Below are positions 14,358 to 26,612 of a DNA stretch of 64,000 nucleotides, piece after piece. The notes beneath the pieces were generated by a model. That model was given only the letters and a program-made list of their open reading frames with translations. It made no database searches and was not told where the DNA came from. Every line of letters starts with the position of its first letter. Position 1 is the first letter of the stretch. The DNA is taken from contig JAAOOA010001150.1 of NCBI GenBank assembly GCA_012861695.1, forward strand, positions 90,183-154,182, given 5' to 3'. This stretch comes from Trematomus loennbergii. Lineage: Eukaryota > Chordata > Actinopteri > Perciformes > Nototheniidae. The position numbers and the translations under genes are program-made.

Positions 14358-14684
14358 CGGCCCCTCCACACGGCGGAATGCATTGAAGCTTCAATGCTGC
14401 TGCCCATTCACTTTGAATGGGGTGACGTCACGCTTTGTCGAACTGCATTGTGGTTCCGTCGCTTCGCTTTGCTCGCGTTGCTCACTTCAAAAGTAGAGCA
14501 ATGTTCTACTTTTGAAGCTTCGGCGGAAGCGTCAGCCAATCAAATCATATGCCAGTACAAGCTCTAGCCAATCAAACCGCGTGCTTGTGTGTCCGGGGCG
14601 GGAGATTCATGTGATTGGTTGTTGGTCGAGTTTCAGACACGCCCACCGGCAAGCTTCAACGCACGCCGCCGTGTGGACGCTGCG
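14358..14684. mobile_element. MITE with CCACACGGCGG inverted ends
   Basis: The left end reads CCACACGGCGG followed by AATGCATTGAAGCTT. The right end is its near-perfect inverse (AAGCTTCAACGCACGCC then GCCGTGTGG). Internal CAGCCAATCAAA/TAGCCAATCAAA motifs and a GTAGAGCAATGTTCTAC hairpin are present. No coding capacity; superfamily uncertain. Confidence 0.7.
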
Positions 14685-14763
14685 TAAAGAGTCTGCAGCG
14701 GTGCCGCCAAACCACCCGACCCGTCCTGTAACACAGAGCCCGTTTCTTAAACCATGCTAAATG

Positions 14764-15565
14764 CAGTGTTCGAAATGGGGGGGAGCCAGGGGAGCTTGGC
14801 TCCCCTAAAGAGGGGGGAGCTCCCCTGAAGGCCGACTTTGAGATAAATAGGGGGAGCCCAAAAACATTGTGCATATTTGTTATCACACAGATTAGAAATG
14901 TTGAGTTTCTGTAAATAAAAGTTCTTGAATAAATAATAGTCAGTTCATTACAGTTTCTGAATATTTGTTTTATATTTGTGAATATTTCTGGGTGTTGCCA
15001 TCTGCACGTGGCGGCACTGCATTCTTTACGCTACTTACGTTGCTATGGTTACGGCGGTGATGCCGGCGCGGTATTTGAAATGTTCATATTGATATTTTTT
15101 AAGTCTGGCTTTGTAATAAAAAATATGGCGAAACGAAAACAGCCAAGCCTCGCAGCTTTTGGATTCACAAGCAAAGAAGCGAAGGAGTCTAAAAATGACA
15201 ACGTGTTGGCCGGCTGTAAGCGGCGTTAGGGTCGAGTTTGACAGCTCCACACCGAGGGAGAGGCCTGCCGATGCGGAGCCTGAAGAGGCTTCAACAACGG
15301 CCACAGCCGCCGGCCCGGCGCCACCTGCAGTAGCGAACCTGACGATGCCCATGACCTGCCTTTTAACTGGACACAGAGAAGATGGAGTGAGTGGAATGAA
15401 AGGTATCCATGGCTTTTCATAAAAAATAAAAATGTGGATGTGAGATTTGCAAAGAAGCACAAAGTATATTGATCTCCGCCGCTCGCAGAAAAATCCACCG
15501 GAGTGCACTTTAAAAAAAAAAAAAAATAGGGTTCCCCCGAAAGCAAATGAGTAATTCGAACACTG
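14764..15565. mobile_element. hAT-type element with transposase remnants
   Basis: The termini CAGTGTTCGAA and TTCGAACACTG are inverted repeats, flanked by the perfect 8-bp duplication GCTAAATG at 14756-14763 and 15566-15573. The plus strand holds a start-like MAKRKQPSLAAFGF (from 15125) and, in another frame near 15380-15465, WSEWNERYPWLFIKNKNVDV. These are the leader and TTF/zinc-finger-like N-terminus of hAT-family transposases. The catalytic core is deleted. Confidence 0.92.
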
Positions 15566-16111
15566 GCTAAATGTATGTAGCCTATGTGCATAAAGCTGAG
15601 TTATGATCGGTCAAAATAACAACAAATGTGGTGATGATTAAATAGTAGTAGTAGTAGTATAGTAGTATTCGTTTATTTGTCCCCGAGGGGAAAATGGGTT
15701 GCAGCACATCACAAAGGCATTTAAAAAGATAAGACAATACGTCACTGACAACAACATAGACACAGATTAAAACAAACAGACATAAGAAAAACAGATATCG
15801 GCAGACATGACAAGGGGCCTAGGCCCTCATTTGCGAAATAGGGGGCCAGACCCAGGGCCAGACCCAGACCCAACGGCTCCACGGATTGGTCCATTTCGTT
15901 CTGGGTAAGGGTTGACATCATGCCGTACCCGGAAGAATCAAATGGACAATGACGTATCTCCAACGAGGCGTTTTGGGGAAGTTTTTTCTGTGTTAGAGTT
16001 TTACTCGCTCTAGGGTGTACTTTGAGGGTTTTGACTCTGCACACCGTTTACATGCATAAAAACCTTCATAACACACAAGGGGACGGGTAATAACCGGAAA
16101 AGCATGACACC

Positions 16112-16842
16112 TCTCCTTTAACACCGCAGTGCGTGGTGGAGTCACGAACTTTGCTACATTTACGTGTCTGCACCACGCAAACAACCCCAATGTAAAGTGA
16201 ATGAGGCTCCTTTGTCGTGGTGCACACACGCATTTCTACAACGTCCAGCAGTGAGCTTTTATTCTATAAAACGTTTTTAATCTACTTTATAGCTTGTAGT
16301 AACTCACGGGAGGCTTCTTTTATTTTATTTGTATTCATAATCTATTTTTCGTCAGAATGTATTATGGTGCATTATTTACCAATTTTTGTTCTCAAAAAAC
16401 AGTGCATTGTGTGTAATACAACTGTGATTTTTATTAAATGAGTTCGTTTTTAAGGAAGGCCAGAGCTTCAGCTGTGTCAAATAGATTGTTCCCTTTAGTT
16501 AACGTTATTTAAAAGATAATTATATTCCTATTTGATCATGTCCCCTTTATTGTATTACGGACGCAGAGAGCAATGTGAGCGTCCATTCCCATTGGATAAC
16601 GGAGGATTTTACACCCGGAAGTAAGTATTCTCCTTACTGTCGATTGATTTTACAGTGATATCTGCACTACTCATCAACTCAAAAACACCAGATTATCCTT
16701 GTTAATTACACAACATTGATTGGTTTAAATTGTGTACAATGCTTTTGTAATTTTCCCCTTCGATTCGGAGAAACAAATATTTGTTCAGAGTTTAGGATGG
16801 CCGAAGACACTACACTACCCAGAATCCTCAGCTATTGTTCCG
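16112..16842. repeat. Left arm of a large inverted repeat
   Basis: This 731-bp stretch is a close inverse copy of 19860-20533. Matching blocks include ACCGCAGTGCGTGGTGGAGT, CAACGTCCAGCAGTGAGC/GTCACTGCTGGACGTTG, GAATGGACGCTC and CCCAGAATCCTCAGC. Bases 15990-16111 add a TTAA-MITE-like end also seen at 28240-28365. Confidence 0.85.
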
Positions 16843-17899
16843 CTTTGCCTCAAGCTCTGTGATTGCCAACTGCATTCCATATGAAAAAAACGTTTCGTAA
16901 AAGATAAAATCATACTTTATTCAGCAGTGCTTGCTTTACTCTTTGAAAGTCATCACATGAATGCATTGTAATGAATGGTTTGGCTGCATTAAACATTACA
17001 CATCTGTCGTAGTTCTTTATTTATCTACAGAGATCGGGCCTCAGAATAGACCGGAAACTATTCTTTTACCGTTCTGTTTTAATTTCACAATAAAGTTAGT
17101 AGTAATAATTTGTTTTGATATTATTGTTTTTATTAACTACTAGACCGCTGGGTCATGTTAAGACCATCTTTTCTGTGTTGCTGTGGGTTTTTTACATCGC
17201 TTTTGTGTTACAAATATCAAAACAATAACAGAATATATCCGTCGTAAACTAAACCAGAAACAGCAGTATATTTTATTTTGTTAACACTGTAAACTTGACA
17301 GCTTTTTAACCCGCACCTCCTACTGGTTAAAGCACGTTATTACACGTTTAGAGTAATTGCTGTTGCTTTTTAATGACTGTTTTAAAATGCCTTTTTCTTA
17401 ATGTCTTTCATTTTTGTAAAGCACTTTTGAATGTGTTATATTTGATGAAAACATTTAAATATTAAGAGTACATACTCTTAATATAGTGGGAAAGTGGAAG
17501 GTCAATGATATAAATAATATAGAATAGAAAATATCAAGAAGATACTGTAAGTGATCTCTACAATAAAACAGTTTAGTGCCTGATAGGAGGATGTGCAAAA
17601 CAGACAAACTAATAAGGCTTTATTTAAACATTAAAGAATACTTTAGGTTAAGGTCTTCTTTTAAATAAAAAAGCTTTGGGGGTATCTACAGATATTAAGC
17701 CTGACAAAGTACTTAACGTCTAATATATTGCATGGTTTGTTTTGGAACTTGACAATCAACTTTCCTGCAATGTTAACTATGTTGAAGCACTTATTTTAAC
17801 TGATATTATACATATTAATTATACTCTTATAAGATGTATGTAGATAGTATAAGAAATGTGCAGAATATGTTTAATGGTGGAGGTACACAGATATCGATA

Positions 17900-18022
17900 G
17901 ATGTCTTGTAATGCACTGTTGAGGAACCTGTGACCCAAGTTTTTCATTCATTGCATAACTACACCGTAGTTGTGTATATGATATGTCAATAAACCTTAGA
18001 AAATCTTGAAATCTTGAAAGGG
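17900..18022 (+). repeat. LINE 3' tail fragment (Rex1-like)
   Basis: TGCACTGTTGAGGAACCTGT followed by CAATAAACCTTAGAAAATC and the short repeat TTGAAATCTTGAAA is a typical 3' end of fish CR1/Rex1-type LINEs with a short tandem tail. Confidence 0.55.
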
Positions 18023-18043
18023 ATGTGCAAAATAGCCATTATA

Positions 18044-19228
18044 TACAGTTTTAAACCTCTTAAGCCCTGAGCCTGTTTTTCAGGTCTCAGGCTCGAAAAT
18101 GACATTCCCAGAACAAATGACCATATCTTCCCTTCTAAAAGGGTTAAATTAATAATATTTATTCTCAAAGTAATGATAAACCTGTGAGTTGGATGTAGAA
18201 AAGTCAGAATCAATATAGATGTTTTTATTTTAAAGAAAATTCAGATTTTACATAGTAAAAAACTGTAAATTATAGTGTCCGTCCAACATTTTTTTTACTT
18301 ATAGTGAAAACTACCCTTGGATGATGGGTTAGTAGACTACAAGCTTTAGGAATCCAAAGTACAACATATAATAAGTACCCTGTATCAAGATTGATGCAAA
18401 ACAAGTGAAATTTGACTTTTTAGAGAGATTTAGCCAAAAAACCCACTTCTGGGGTCATTTGGGTGGATTTGACCTATCTCTGGCCCCCCTTGCTCGATTT
18501 TGAAGAATGAAATCTCTTTATAACCGCTAGAGCCAATGGAATCGAGGGAAAGTTATATACACCAAAACGTTAACAATAAGGAGTGAGAGTGACGCGTTAC
18601 CAAAACCGGAAGCTGCATACACTCTGGTGGCTACCATTAGCAGCTACTTTTCCGCTCCGATTTTTACAAAAAAAATGGAATTATGGATTATAAATAATTT
18701 TTTCAAAGGCACAGGTACATTATCAACCTATGGATCAACAGTTGTAGCATTTTTTTTTTTCGTTTTAATGCCATTGAACACGTCTTTTGACCTAATTGAC
18801 AGCTACGGTGAGACGATCTGCCGTAAAAGCTCCGTAAAGGTACGTGTTGTGATGTCTGTGTTTGCTTCCCCTGTCGCAAGTTCGGATCGCTCAGTGATGA
18901 TACTATACCTAAATAATCAGTGGAGTCTCAGCTTTAATCGGATATATTGTATGTGCAGCTACGATAAGTAATAAGGGTATCTTTATCTTGAATTGTGTGC
19001 CGCAGTGCGTTAGAATTTTTTCACTCAGGGGTCATTTAGACGCTTCTTATGAGACTTGTGTTTTGTTTTGGTAAAAATGGTCATATCTTCAGTTAGCTGA
19101 GATTCTTCCGTTAATCTGGTGCTACACATTAATAGTTTCATAAATGTTAAGAAGCCCTGAGACATTATCTCGAAAAAAAACGGTGGGAGGGGTCCAATGG
19201 GGGACCGCCGTGCTTAAGAGGTTAATTA
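18044..19228. mobile_element. TTAA-flanked transposon-like element (piggyBac-type?)
   Basis: It starts TTAAACCTCTTAAGCCC and ends GCTTAAGAGGTTAA, so the ends are inverted and bounded by TTAA, the piggyBac target. A partial copy of its left end (AAGCCCTGAGCCTGTTTTTC) recurs at 27564-27780. No transposase ORF is present. The one-base difference between the ends leaves some doubt. Confidence 0.6.
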
Positions 19229-19439
19229 ACTATTAGTAGAGAATAACGAGAAATGAATATACTATTTATAGGGATCTGCAGATAAATATTTAGTCTTCTC
19301 AAGCACAACTATCAAATATCTCGCCTGATTGTTGGCACTTGACAATCACCTTCACTGAATTTTACTCTGGTGTAACTAAAGTCTGATTTAAGGGTTGTTT
19401 ATATTTCACATCATTAATCCAAATCTGTAAAGTAACTAA

Positions 19440-19830
19440 AATAAATGTAGTGGAGTAAAAATACCAGGTTAACCTTAAAGAAAGCCCTCAGGATTATAAA
19501 AGACCCCCATCACCCTAGCCAAAACTGTTCTGTCTGCTGCGACAGACGCAGCATCCGGACTAAAACCACCAGACTCAGGGACAGCTTCATCCCACAGGCC
19601 AGAAGGCTATTAAACACCTGAATTTAGAAACAACATCCATAACATTCATCTGGCTGCTACTTAGAAATGATGTATCTAATATATCATTCCAATCACTTGT
19701 ATATGGACTCTTATTGCACTATTTCACTTTTTGCTATTTTACTTTTTGTATTTACTTGCACTATTTTTTCTGTGTATCTGTTTTGTTGTGTTGCACTGTT
19801 GGAGGAGCCTGTGACCTAAGGGGGGGGGTA
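19440..19830 (+). mobile_element. LINE ORF2 C-terminus and 3' UTR
   Basis: Plus-strand reading around 19480-19620 gives ALRIIKDPHHP, then RTKTTRLRDSFIPQARRLLN. This is the conserved C-terminus of CR1/L2/Rex1-type ORF2 proteins, followed by a stop and a T-rich 3' UTR ending GTTGGAGGAGCCTGTGACC. It is a 5'-truncated copy. Confidence 0.75.
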
Positions 19831-19859
19831 GGACACGTTCTAAGCACATGGTGTAGTCC

Positions 19860-20533
19860 CATAGCTGAGGATTCTGGGTAGTGTAGTGTCTTCTGCCATC
19901 CAAAAACTCCGAAAAAATATTTGTTTCTCCGAATCGAAAGGGGAAAATACAAAAGCATTGTACACAATTTAAACCAATCAATGTTGTGTAATTAACAAGG
20001 ATAATCGGTGTTGATGAGTAGTGCAGATATCACTGTAAAATCAATCGACAGTAAGGAGAATACTTACTTCCGGGTGTAAAATCCTCCGTTATCCAATGGG
20101 AATGGACGCTCAGCTCTTTGGGTCCGTAATACAATAAAGGGGACATGATCAAATAGGAATATAATTATCTTCTAAATAACGTTAACTAAAGGGAACAATC
20201 TATTTGACACAGCTGAAGCTCTGGCCTTCCTTAAAAACTAACTAATTTAATAAAAATCACAGTTGTATTACACACAATGCACTGTTTTTTGAGAACAAAA
20301 ATTGGTAAATAATGCACCATAATACATTCTGATGAAAAATAAAAATTATTATGAATACAAATAAAATTAATTATTACTACAAGCTATAAAGTAGATTTTA
20401 AAAACGTTTTATAGAATAAAAGTCACTGCTGGACGTTGTAGAAATGCGTGTGTGCACCACGACAAAGGAGCCTCATTCACTTTACATTGGGGTTGTTGCA
20501 AAGTTCGTGACTCCACCACGCACTGCGGTGTTA
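19860..20533. repeat. Right arm of the large inverted repeat
   Basis: Inverse copy of 16112-16842. It lacks about 24 bp that in the left arm (near 16158) encode a CATTTACGTGTCTGCACC block. The arms enclose about 3 kb holding the TTAA element and LINE tails. Confidence 0.85.
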
Positions 20534-20610
20534 AGGAGTCGTGGTGGAGTCACGCATTCTGGTGAGACCAGGTTGGCCAGACCAGCTGGGTAAACAGTGC
20601 GTCCTAGCCA

Positions 20611-21854
20611 TCATTTATTCAGGAGTTTGATGGCTTGTGGGACGAAAGACAGCCTAGATCTGTTCTTTTTTATATAAGGGGCACGATATCTCCGCCCGGA
20701 TGGCAACAGTTCAAAGTAAGAGGCAAGAAGGTGCCTCAGGTCACTCACAATATTGTGTGCCAATTTTAAAACTCTGTCCTTGTATAAGCATTCTATATTA
20801 GCAAATGAGATTCCTGTCAATTTACTGGACAATGTTATGGCCCTCCTGACCGACCTTTTCTGTGCCTCAGTTGCGTTGCCGAACCAGCATATAATGCCAA
20901 AGGAGAGCACAATTTCAATAAAAGCATGATAAAACATCTTAACCATTCTGTTGCCGACATTAAAAGACAATAATTTACTTAAAAAAAACATTCTTTGTTG
21001 AGACTTAGCATTTATTTTCTCAGACCAAACATCCCATCTGAGCTTGTGGTTAAGCACGACACCAAGATATTTGTACTCAGTGACACATTGAATGGGCTCG
21101 CTATTTAAAAGAGTAGGGTTGGGCGATTGTGCTATTCTAAAATCAATTTCCATTTCCTTTGTTTTTGAGGTGTTTAGAAGCAGGTTTGACTTCTCACACC
21201 AGTTAATAAAGAAGTCAAGGACAGGCCCATGCTCCTCTTCCTCATCAAATAGGAGGCTGACCAGGGCTGTATCATCTGCATACTTAATAAAGTGCCTATT
21301 GGGAAAAGTGCTAATGCAGGACTGTATAAAATAAATAAAAGAGAGGATAAGACACATCCCTGGGGTGAGCCTATCCAGATAGTTATTGTGTCAGAAAGTG
21401 CCATGCCTATTTTGACCTGCTGAGTTCTACAGCTGAGGAAGTCAACGATCCAGGAGATCAGACCAGGTTCAAGTGAGAATTCTTCAGTTAAAATATTTGC
21501 TAAAATACTTGGCTTGATGGTGTTAAAAGCCGATGAGAAGTCGGCAAATAGAATCTTTACATGGGCTTTTGGCGTCTCGAGGTGAGTGTGCAGAAGATGC
21601 AAGAGGGTTGCGATAGCATCTTCCACCCCTCTAGAGGCCTGATAAGCAAATTGCATGGGATCTACGAGGTGCTGCGTTTGTGAGATTAAATGCCTCTTAA
21701 CTAAACGCTCAAAACATTTCATTACCAGTGAATAGTTTGTAAATAGTTTACCGTGAGATATACAGCATACTTTTGACCATAATATCGCAGCCCTACAAAT
21801 GAACTGAGATATCGACACATATTTTAAGCTATTCCAGTACGCCGACCAATACAA
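20611..21854 (-). mobile_element. LINE reverse transcriptase, frameshifted (Rex1/CR1-like)
   Basis: The minus strand encodes most of an RT and the ORF2 C-terminus. In order: MKCFERLVKRHL, LFADFSSAFNTI (first catalytic Asp), SPQGCVLSSLL, then after a frame change near 21300 KYADDTALV (the YADD box), NTSKTKEMEIDF, the thumb, and the C-terminal LLPSGRRYRAPYIKKNRSRL. The frameshift between SPQG and YADD inactivates it. The endonuclease half is missing. Clade is inferred. Confidence 0.9.
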
Positions 21855-24574
21855 TGCACGGTTTTAAGGATAGGATCAAGTCACTACTCATGTAGTTGCT
21901 TTTTACTGTTCTTTAGTAAGTGTGCAGCGCAATTTTGATTTAAAATGGCGATTTGAAGTTAATTAATAATTTAAGATGTAAATTAATTCCAGTTTAATGT
22001 TACTATTGAAAAGACGGTTTTGTTTGTAATACTTTCTATTTTTATTGTCTCATTTGGTGTCACCATTGTGTGCATTGATAGAGATACAGGAGCAGTTGCT
22101 TTAGGCCGCATAGCCCTTTAGGTCAAAACAATCTTTCCTGAAAGGCATACTCGGTTGGACTCGTTGTTCATGTCAAGATTGTAAGAAATGAAAAAGCTTA
22201 CAGATAATAACTTACAATGTACAGTTCAGTTTGCCTGCTTGTTTTTAAGATAATTTGTCCCAGCTGTTTTGCTGCCACAATGTCTAACTTATGTTAGATC
22301 ATTTATGAATTTAGTCCCATAACTGGTCCTTTTTTCTTCCTATAACTGGTAATGTTGTCTAACATTACTGACAAAAACATAACTCTACTGAAATGTGATC
22401 ACATTAAAGAGTTTATGGAGGGATAAAGCAAACCTTCAAGTGAAGCCAGCAGCCGGCAATCATAATTACATTTCACACCCGCACTGATGAGATAAGTATG
22501 CTTTGAAAATGGATACCAAGTGGGTATTAGACATGCAGATAAACAGTCCATATGATCCCTGTTACGCCTGATGTTGGAAATATGATAGCTATGCACTCAA
22601 TGAATCTGAACCTCCAAACGTCAGACTTGTGGTGTTTAAAGACAGAGGAAAAGAGAAGAGGAGAAAAGGCACATGGGTAAACACAGGGACAATCCTCATG
22701 TTCACATATTTCAGGCAAGAAAAATCCAATATCCCCCTGCTGCGGACCCATTTAGCAGGGAAAGGATTTACATTATTAGTTGTGGTGATAAGTGATGAAG
22801 ATGCCCGGGGGGGGGGGGGCCCCACCACCTGACTGCCTGCCAGCATTGTAGCCCCAGAGCCCGTCATGATGGGCCCTAAAAGCCACTGCCACACGCCATG
22901 ACAACAGGGGCTCCAGGGATCCTTGAAAGAGCTTCTTTCTGGGTAAATATGTAAGTCATTTGAGATATTGACACCTATTGATGCAGCTAGGCCGCCGAGC
23001 TGAAGGCCCTGAGAGCAGCGAGCTCCAGATGAGAGGGGCAGGTGGTCCGGAACAGTATTGCTAGGAAATCTCCAGTCGCTCTGCACAGATGAACAGGTGC
23101 TGCATGACATGCGATGGACTGCACTGTAATGCATGCCCCCACCCACCCCCAACCACCTTACTGCTTCCCTCAGTGTTAGCTGGCGCTCATATTTTAGTTA
23201 GACTGCTGTGGCCACAATAATAAAAGCCTTGTCTTCAGAAAGGCCTTTGAGCTTGATATTTTTGAAGAGGGGGAGACAGGGAGGATATGGGGACGGCTAC
23301 AGGATGGATTATAATGACATTTGGTTTTTAAAGGATGACCAACATCAGCTCATAATTCTGATAACTCAAATACTTCAGTTTTTGACAAAAACGTTTTGCA
23401 AACTACTGATATTCCCATCAGGCTCTGCTGTACTCTGTGTTTTGTTCCTATTACAGAATGTTATGCTAACATGCAAGACTAAGATAGATACCTTAATTAA
23501 CTGGTAAGCGTAAGCCTGTTAGCATCCTCATTGTGAGTATGTGAGCATAGTGGCGCTAGCATTTAGCTTAAAGTGAGAATGCCTAGGGTAACTGTATAAT
23601 TAATAGATTTGGGAATTTAAACATTTTAAATATTGAAAGCGAAATCCACCTCTAAAATTCAGTGTCAAAGTATTCTTTTAGAATCTAAAGGAGTAACGTT
23701 ATTGTTTGAAATGTTACTGATACTTATCATGAGTTCACCCTTTCAAACTAAATTCTCGGGAATAAAAAACCTGTTTACTTAATAGCTGCTTGCAACCTAT
23801 AGAATCATTTCCACAATGTGTTCCCTCCAGTCAATGCAGAAGGCATTCATATGGAAAACTTAAGGCTGTATCAGTTCTCCCTGGAGGAGCTGCCAGCAGT
23901 GAATCAAGGCCTGTCTGTGATGTGTTCAGGAACATCAAAAAGATGATTATGACTTTGCAGCGTGCACAGCTGTCAGGTGCTCCCTCAGTAGTTCACTTTG
24001 TTCTCTCACTCTGGATGGGAACAAGAAAATAACAATTTTTTTCCCCGTAACATGAATGAAACATGCCCCTGCATGTCATGATGAAAGAGGACAGTTGCTT
24101 TTTTGTCATGTCCCTGGCACAGGAACAGGCCCAAGCATGGGTGCAGTTTCTGTACTTTAAAAAATAAAAATGCAGTTACTATGTTCATACAAAATCGGAA
24201 CATTGAAGGACTGTGTTAATAATACTTAAAAATGCATTGTAGACAATGTGACTGAAAGGTAAAGAGTTTAACATTATAGATAATGACAATGAACATCAAT
24301 GAAAAAGTATACGTAACATATTATATTAAGTTTACTTTACTTTATATGTTTGTGGGAGAAGGCCACCAGTGAGCTCCGAATTGTTTTCTTCTGTAAAATA
24401 TCATTCTCACTTCGCACACACATGTTGTTAGCTAGCTAGCTACCGCTAACATTCTGCATGTTCAGTCTGTACATAGTCTGATCCTCGTACATTTACTGTA
24501 CAAAAAACACAAATGTTGAGAATATAATTTTTGGAGGTAACATGTCTAGAATAAAAGGAGACCCGGGGGACAGG
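21855..24574. other. Intronic stretch of the minus-strand gene
   Basis: No exon or recognisable transposon. Bases 22560-23200 have a balanced, complex composition that could be conserved non-coding sequence, but this cannot be judged from one genome. A G run lies at 22808-22819. Confidence 0.4.
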
Positions 24575-24704
24575 GGCTATATGTGACCCGCTCTATCGAA
24601 ATCAGTCGGAAGTCGCAACGGTTCATTTCAAAATAAACGTGGATTTGCGTTAAAAAACTTTGGGTCAATGCGACTGATTTCGATAGAGCAAGTCACATAT
24701 AGCC
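24575..24704. mobile_element. Short foldback MITE, 130 bp
   Basis: 34-bp inverted arms with two mismatches (left GGCTATATGTGACCCGCTCT, right the inverse with TTG for CCG) surround a 62-bp loop. This would fold into a strong hairpin. It lies 110 bp from the end of the 24814-25565 exon. Confidence 0.8.
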
Positions 24705-24813
24705 TATCCCATCTGGCCTGGGAAGAAGAATGAAAGGTCTCAGAGGAAGTGCTGGATACATCAAGTGCAGAATGAAAATGGATGGGTCAGTTTGGATTGG
24801 ATCTGGTTCTTAC

Positions 24814-25565
24814 CTCACTCAGTCTGCAGCATTGGTCCATGTAGTCCTTCAGGCTGTCAATAGTGTCACTCCTTCCTATGGGCTCAGGCTCACAGTCGTT
24901 GTCCATCATGTCATCACAGGCTCCTGGTGAGGAGTGCTTCCTCGGCCTCGTGTCCTCTGAGCAGGTCCGATCTCCTACAGCTCTGGTGTCCTGGAGCTGT
25001 TCACACATCTCAGCCCTGCACTGTTCCCTCTCTGTGAGCAGGTCCACTCTCACAGCTGGACTCAGTTCCTCTGAGTGTGTGAACACATTATCCTGAGTAT
25101 CCCCTGCTGTACTAAGACTGATATCCACTGAGTCCTCTGCCTGATGGATCTCAGATGTGTGTTCATCATGCAGAGAGGCAGGGTCAGAGTTCAGGATGCA
25201 GGAGTTGCAGGAGGACTCTCTGCTGTGGACCACGAAGCTGTGCTCCGAGCCTGTTGGGGTGGACGGAGAGTTAGCTCCACTCGGCAGCTCCACTCCAGAA
25301 TCCTCAGACTCAAACGTATACAGCCTCGGCAGCTGGGAGTCTGAGAAAATAGCAGATAGGTAGTCTGGCCCCGACTTTTCATCAAGACGGTACTTCAGCT
25401 CAGAGGCTGTGATGGGCTCCGAGATATCCTGCTCTGAAACGGACGCAGTGGAGAGCGTGGACACCAAGTCTTCTGCCATCAGGAGCCTCTCCTGGAAGTT
25501 GCTAAAGAGCTTAATTTTGGTCAGGACCACCTCACTGTCCTGCACCGCATCTCTGTCTCCTTTGC
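24814..25565 (-). CDS. Exon 1 of those seen: Ser/Glu-rich uncharacterised protein (C8orf58/DUF4657-like?)
   Basis: A 752-bp minus-strand internal exon, acceptor TCTGTTTGCAG, donor GTAAGA, entering with one base of a codon from an exon not found and leaving in phase 0. The product starts KGDRDAVQDSEVVLTKIKLF and has acidic, Ser-rich low-complexity stretches including FESEDSGVELPSG and NSPSTPTGSEHSF. It ends YMDQCCRLSE and joins in frame to the 10472-10623 coiled-coil exon. No enzyme motif, signal peptide or membrane segment. The SEDSGVELPSG motif reminds me of the C8orf58 (DUF4657) family, unconfirmed. Function unknown, probably cytoplasmic. The following intron is about 14 kb and packed with transposons. 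Confidence 0.85.
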
Positions 25566-26608
25566 CTGCAAACAGATGAAGAAGTATGGATTTATGCTTG
25601 TAGGCCTTGCAAATCCCACAATAAAAGGTTATTTGAAAGTGCTGTTTTTGTATCTAATGCCTTTAAAACTGTTTTAATTTACTGGCACAAAATATAAAGT
25701 GTTTCCTGATTCGACCCAGCAATTGTTAAGGTTTGGTTAGGTTTAGAAACAAAAAAGACTGGTTAGGGAAAAACATGGTGTTTTTCTTGGGAGAACTGTC
25801 CCCCATCTGCATACTGTACCTGGGCCCCCAGTTTGAAATGTTTTCACACAGTCTGAAATGTGAGAGCTGATGCCTCAAAGGAAACAAAAGACCTTCAAAT
25901 ACTTGAAGTGAAGCCAAAGTGTAGCTTAGGGCTGCCAGAGGGAGGATTTTCTTGACCTAAAATCCATAATAACTTAAATTCATCGAGAACAAAACAGAAG
26001 ACTGAAGAAGCGCAGGCATTACAAGCATTCTGTCAACATCAGGGGGCTAACTCTTCATGAACTATGGATGGACCATGTGCACCATCAAACAAATGCATCT
26101 GTACGACTGGAAGACTGGTGTTCATGTAATGCTACATTCCTCTGTGAAATACCACAGGAGCCACACAATGTGTCAGTGTCCCCGACCTGTCCAGCTTTGA
26201 TCAGAAGCTCCAGTTAAGACCATTATAAGGAGCAGCCATATGTGTCCTCTCCTCTTTCTCAGAGTGGGCAATCTGATATGTCTCTCTGCCAATCAAATGG
26301 ACATTTTCTCCCTACCTTGTAAACTTTGGAATTATAAGAAGAAAATTCTTGTTACCCAAGAAAAATGCAGGGGCCCTTATTAAGTTAAGGGTTGTTATGT
26401 TTGTTCAGTCAAATACGACTGCAGTTTACACCATTTTGGAATAATATAGTATAATATGAGGGCTACATGACACCCATCAATAAAGGAGGTTTGACAACTT
26501 CCTGCAGGGTGAACTGGATTACAAAATTAGAAGGAAGAATTACGAAATTACTTATAAAATGTAATAAAATACATATAAAAAGAGTCAAGATCTTAATAAA
26601 GATAAACA
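25566..26608. other. Non-coding stretch upstream of the 25.5 kb exon
   Basis: No coding exon of either neighbouring gene was recognised here, although the 5' exons of both the minus-strand gene and the Na+/K+-ATPase would be expected between 25.6 and 34 kb. Confidence 0.5.
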
Positions 26609-26612
26609 TTAA

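Noticed and set aside
22589..23152. Minus-strand open frame of 187 codons
   Set aside because: No splice context or family resemblance, and low-complexity Ser/Pro content; likely chance.
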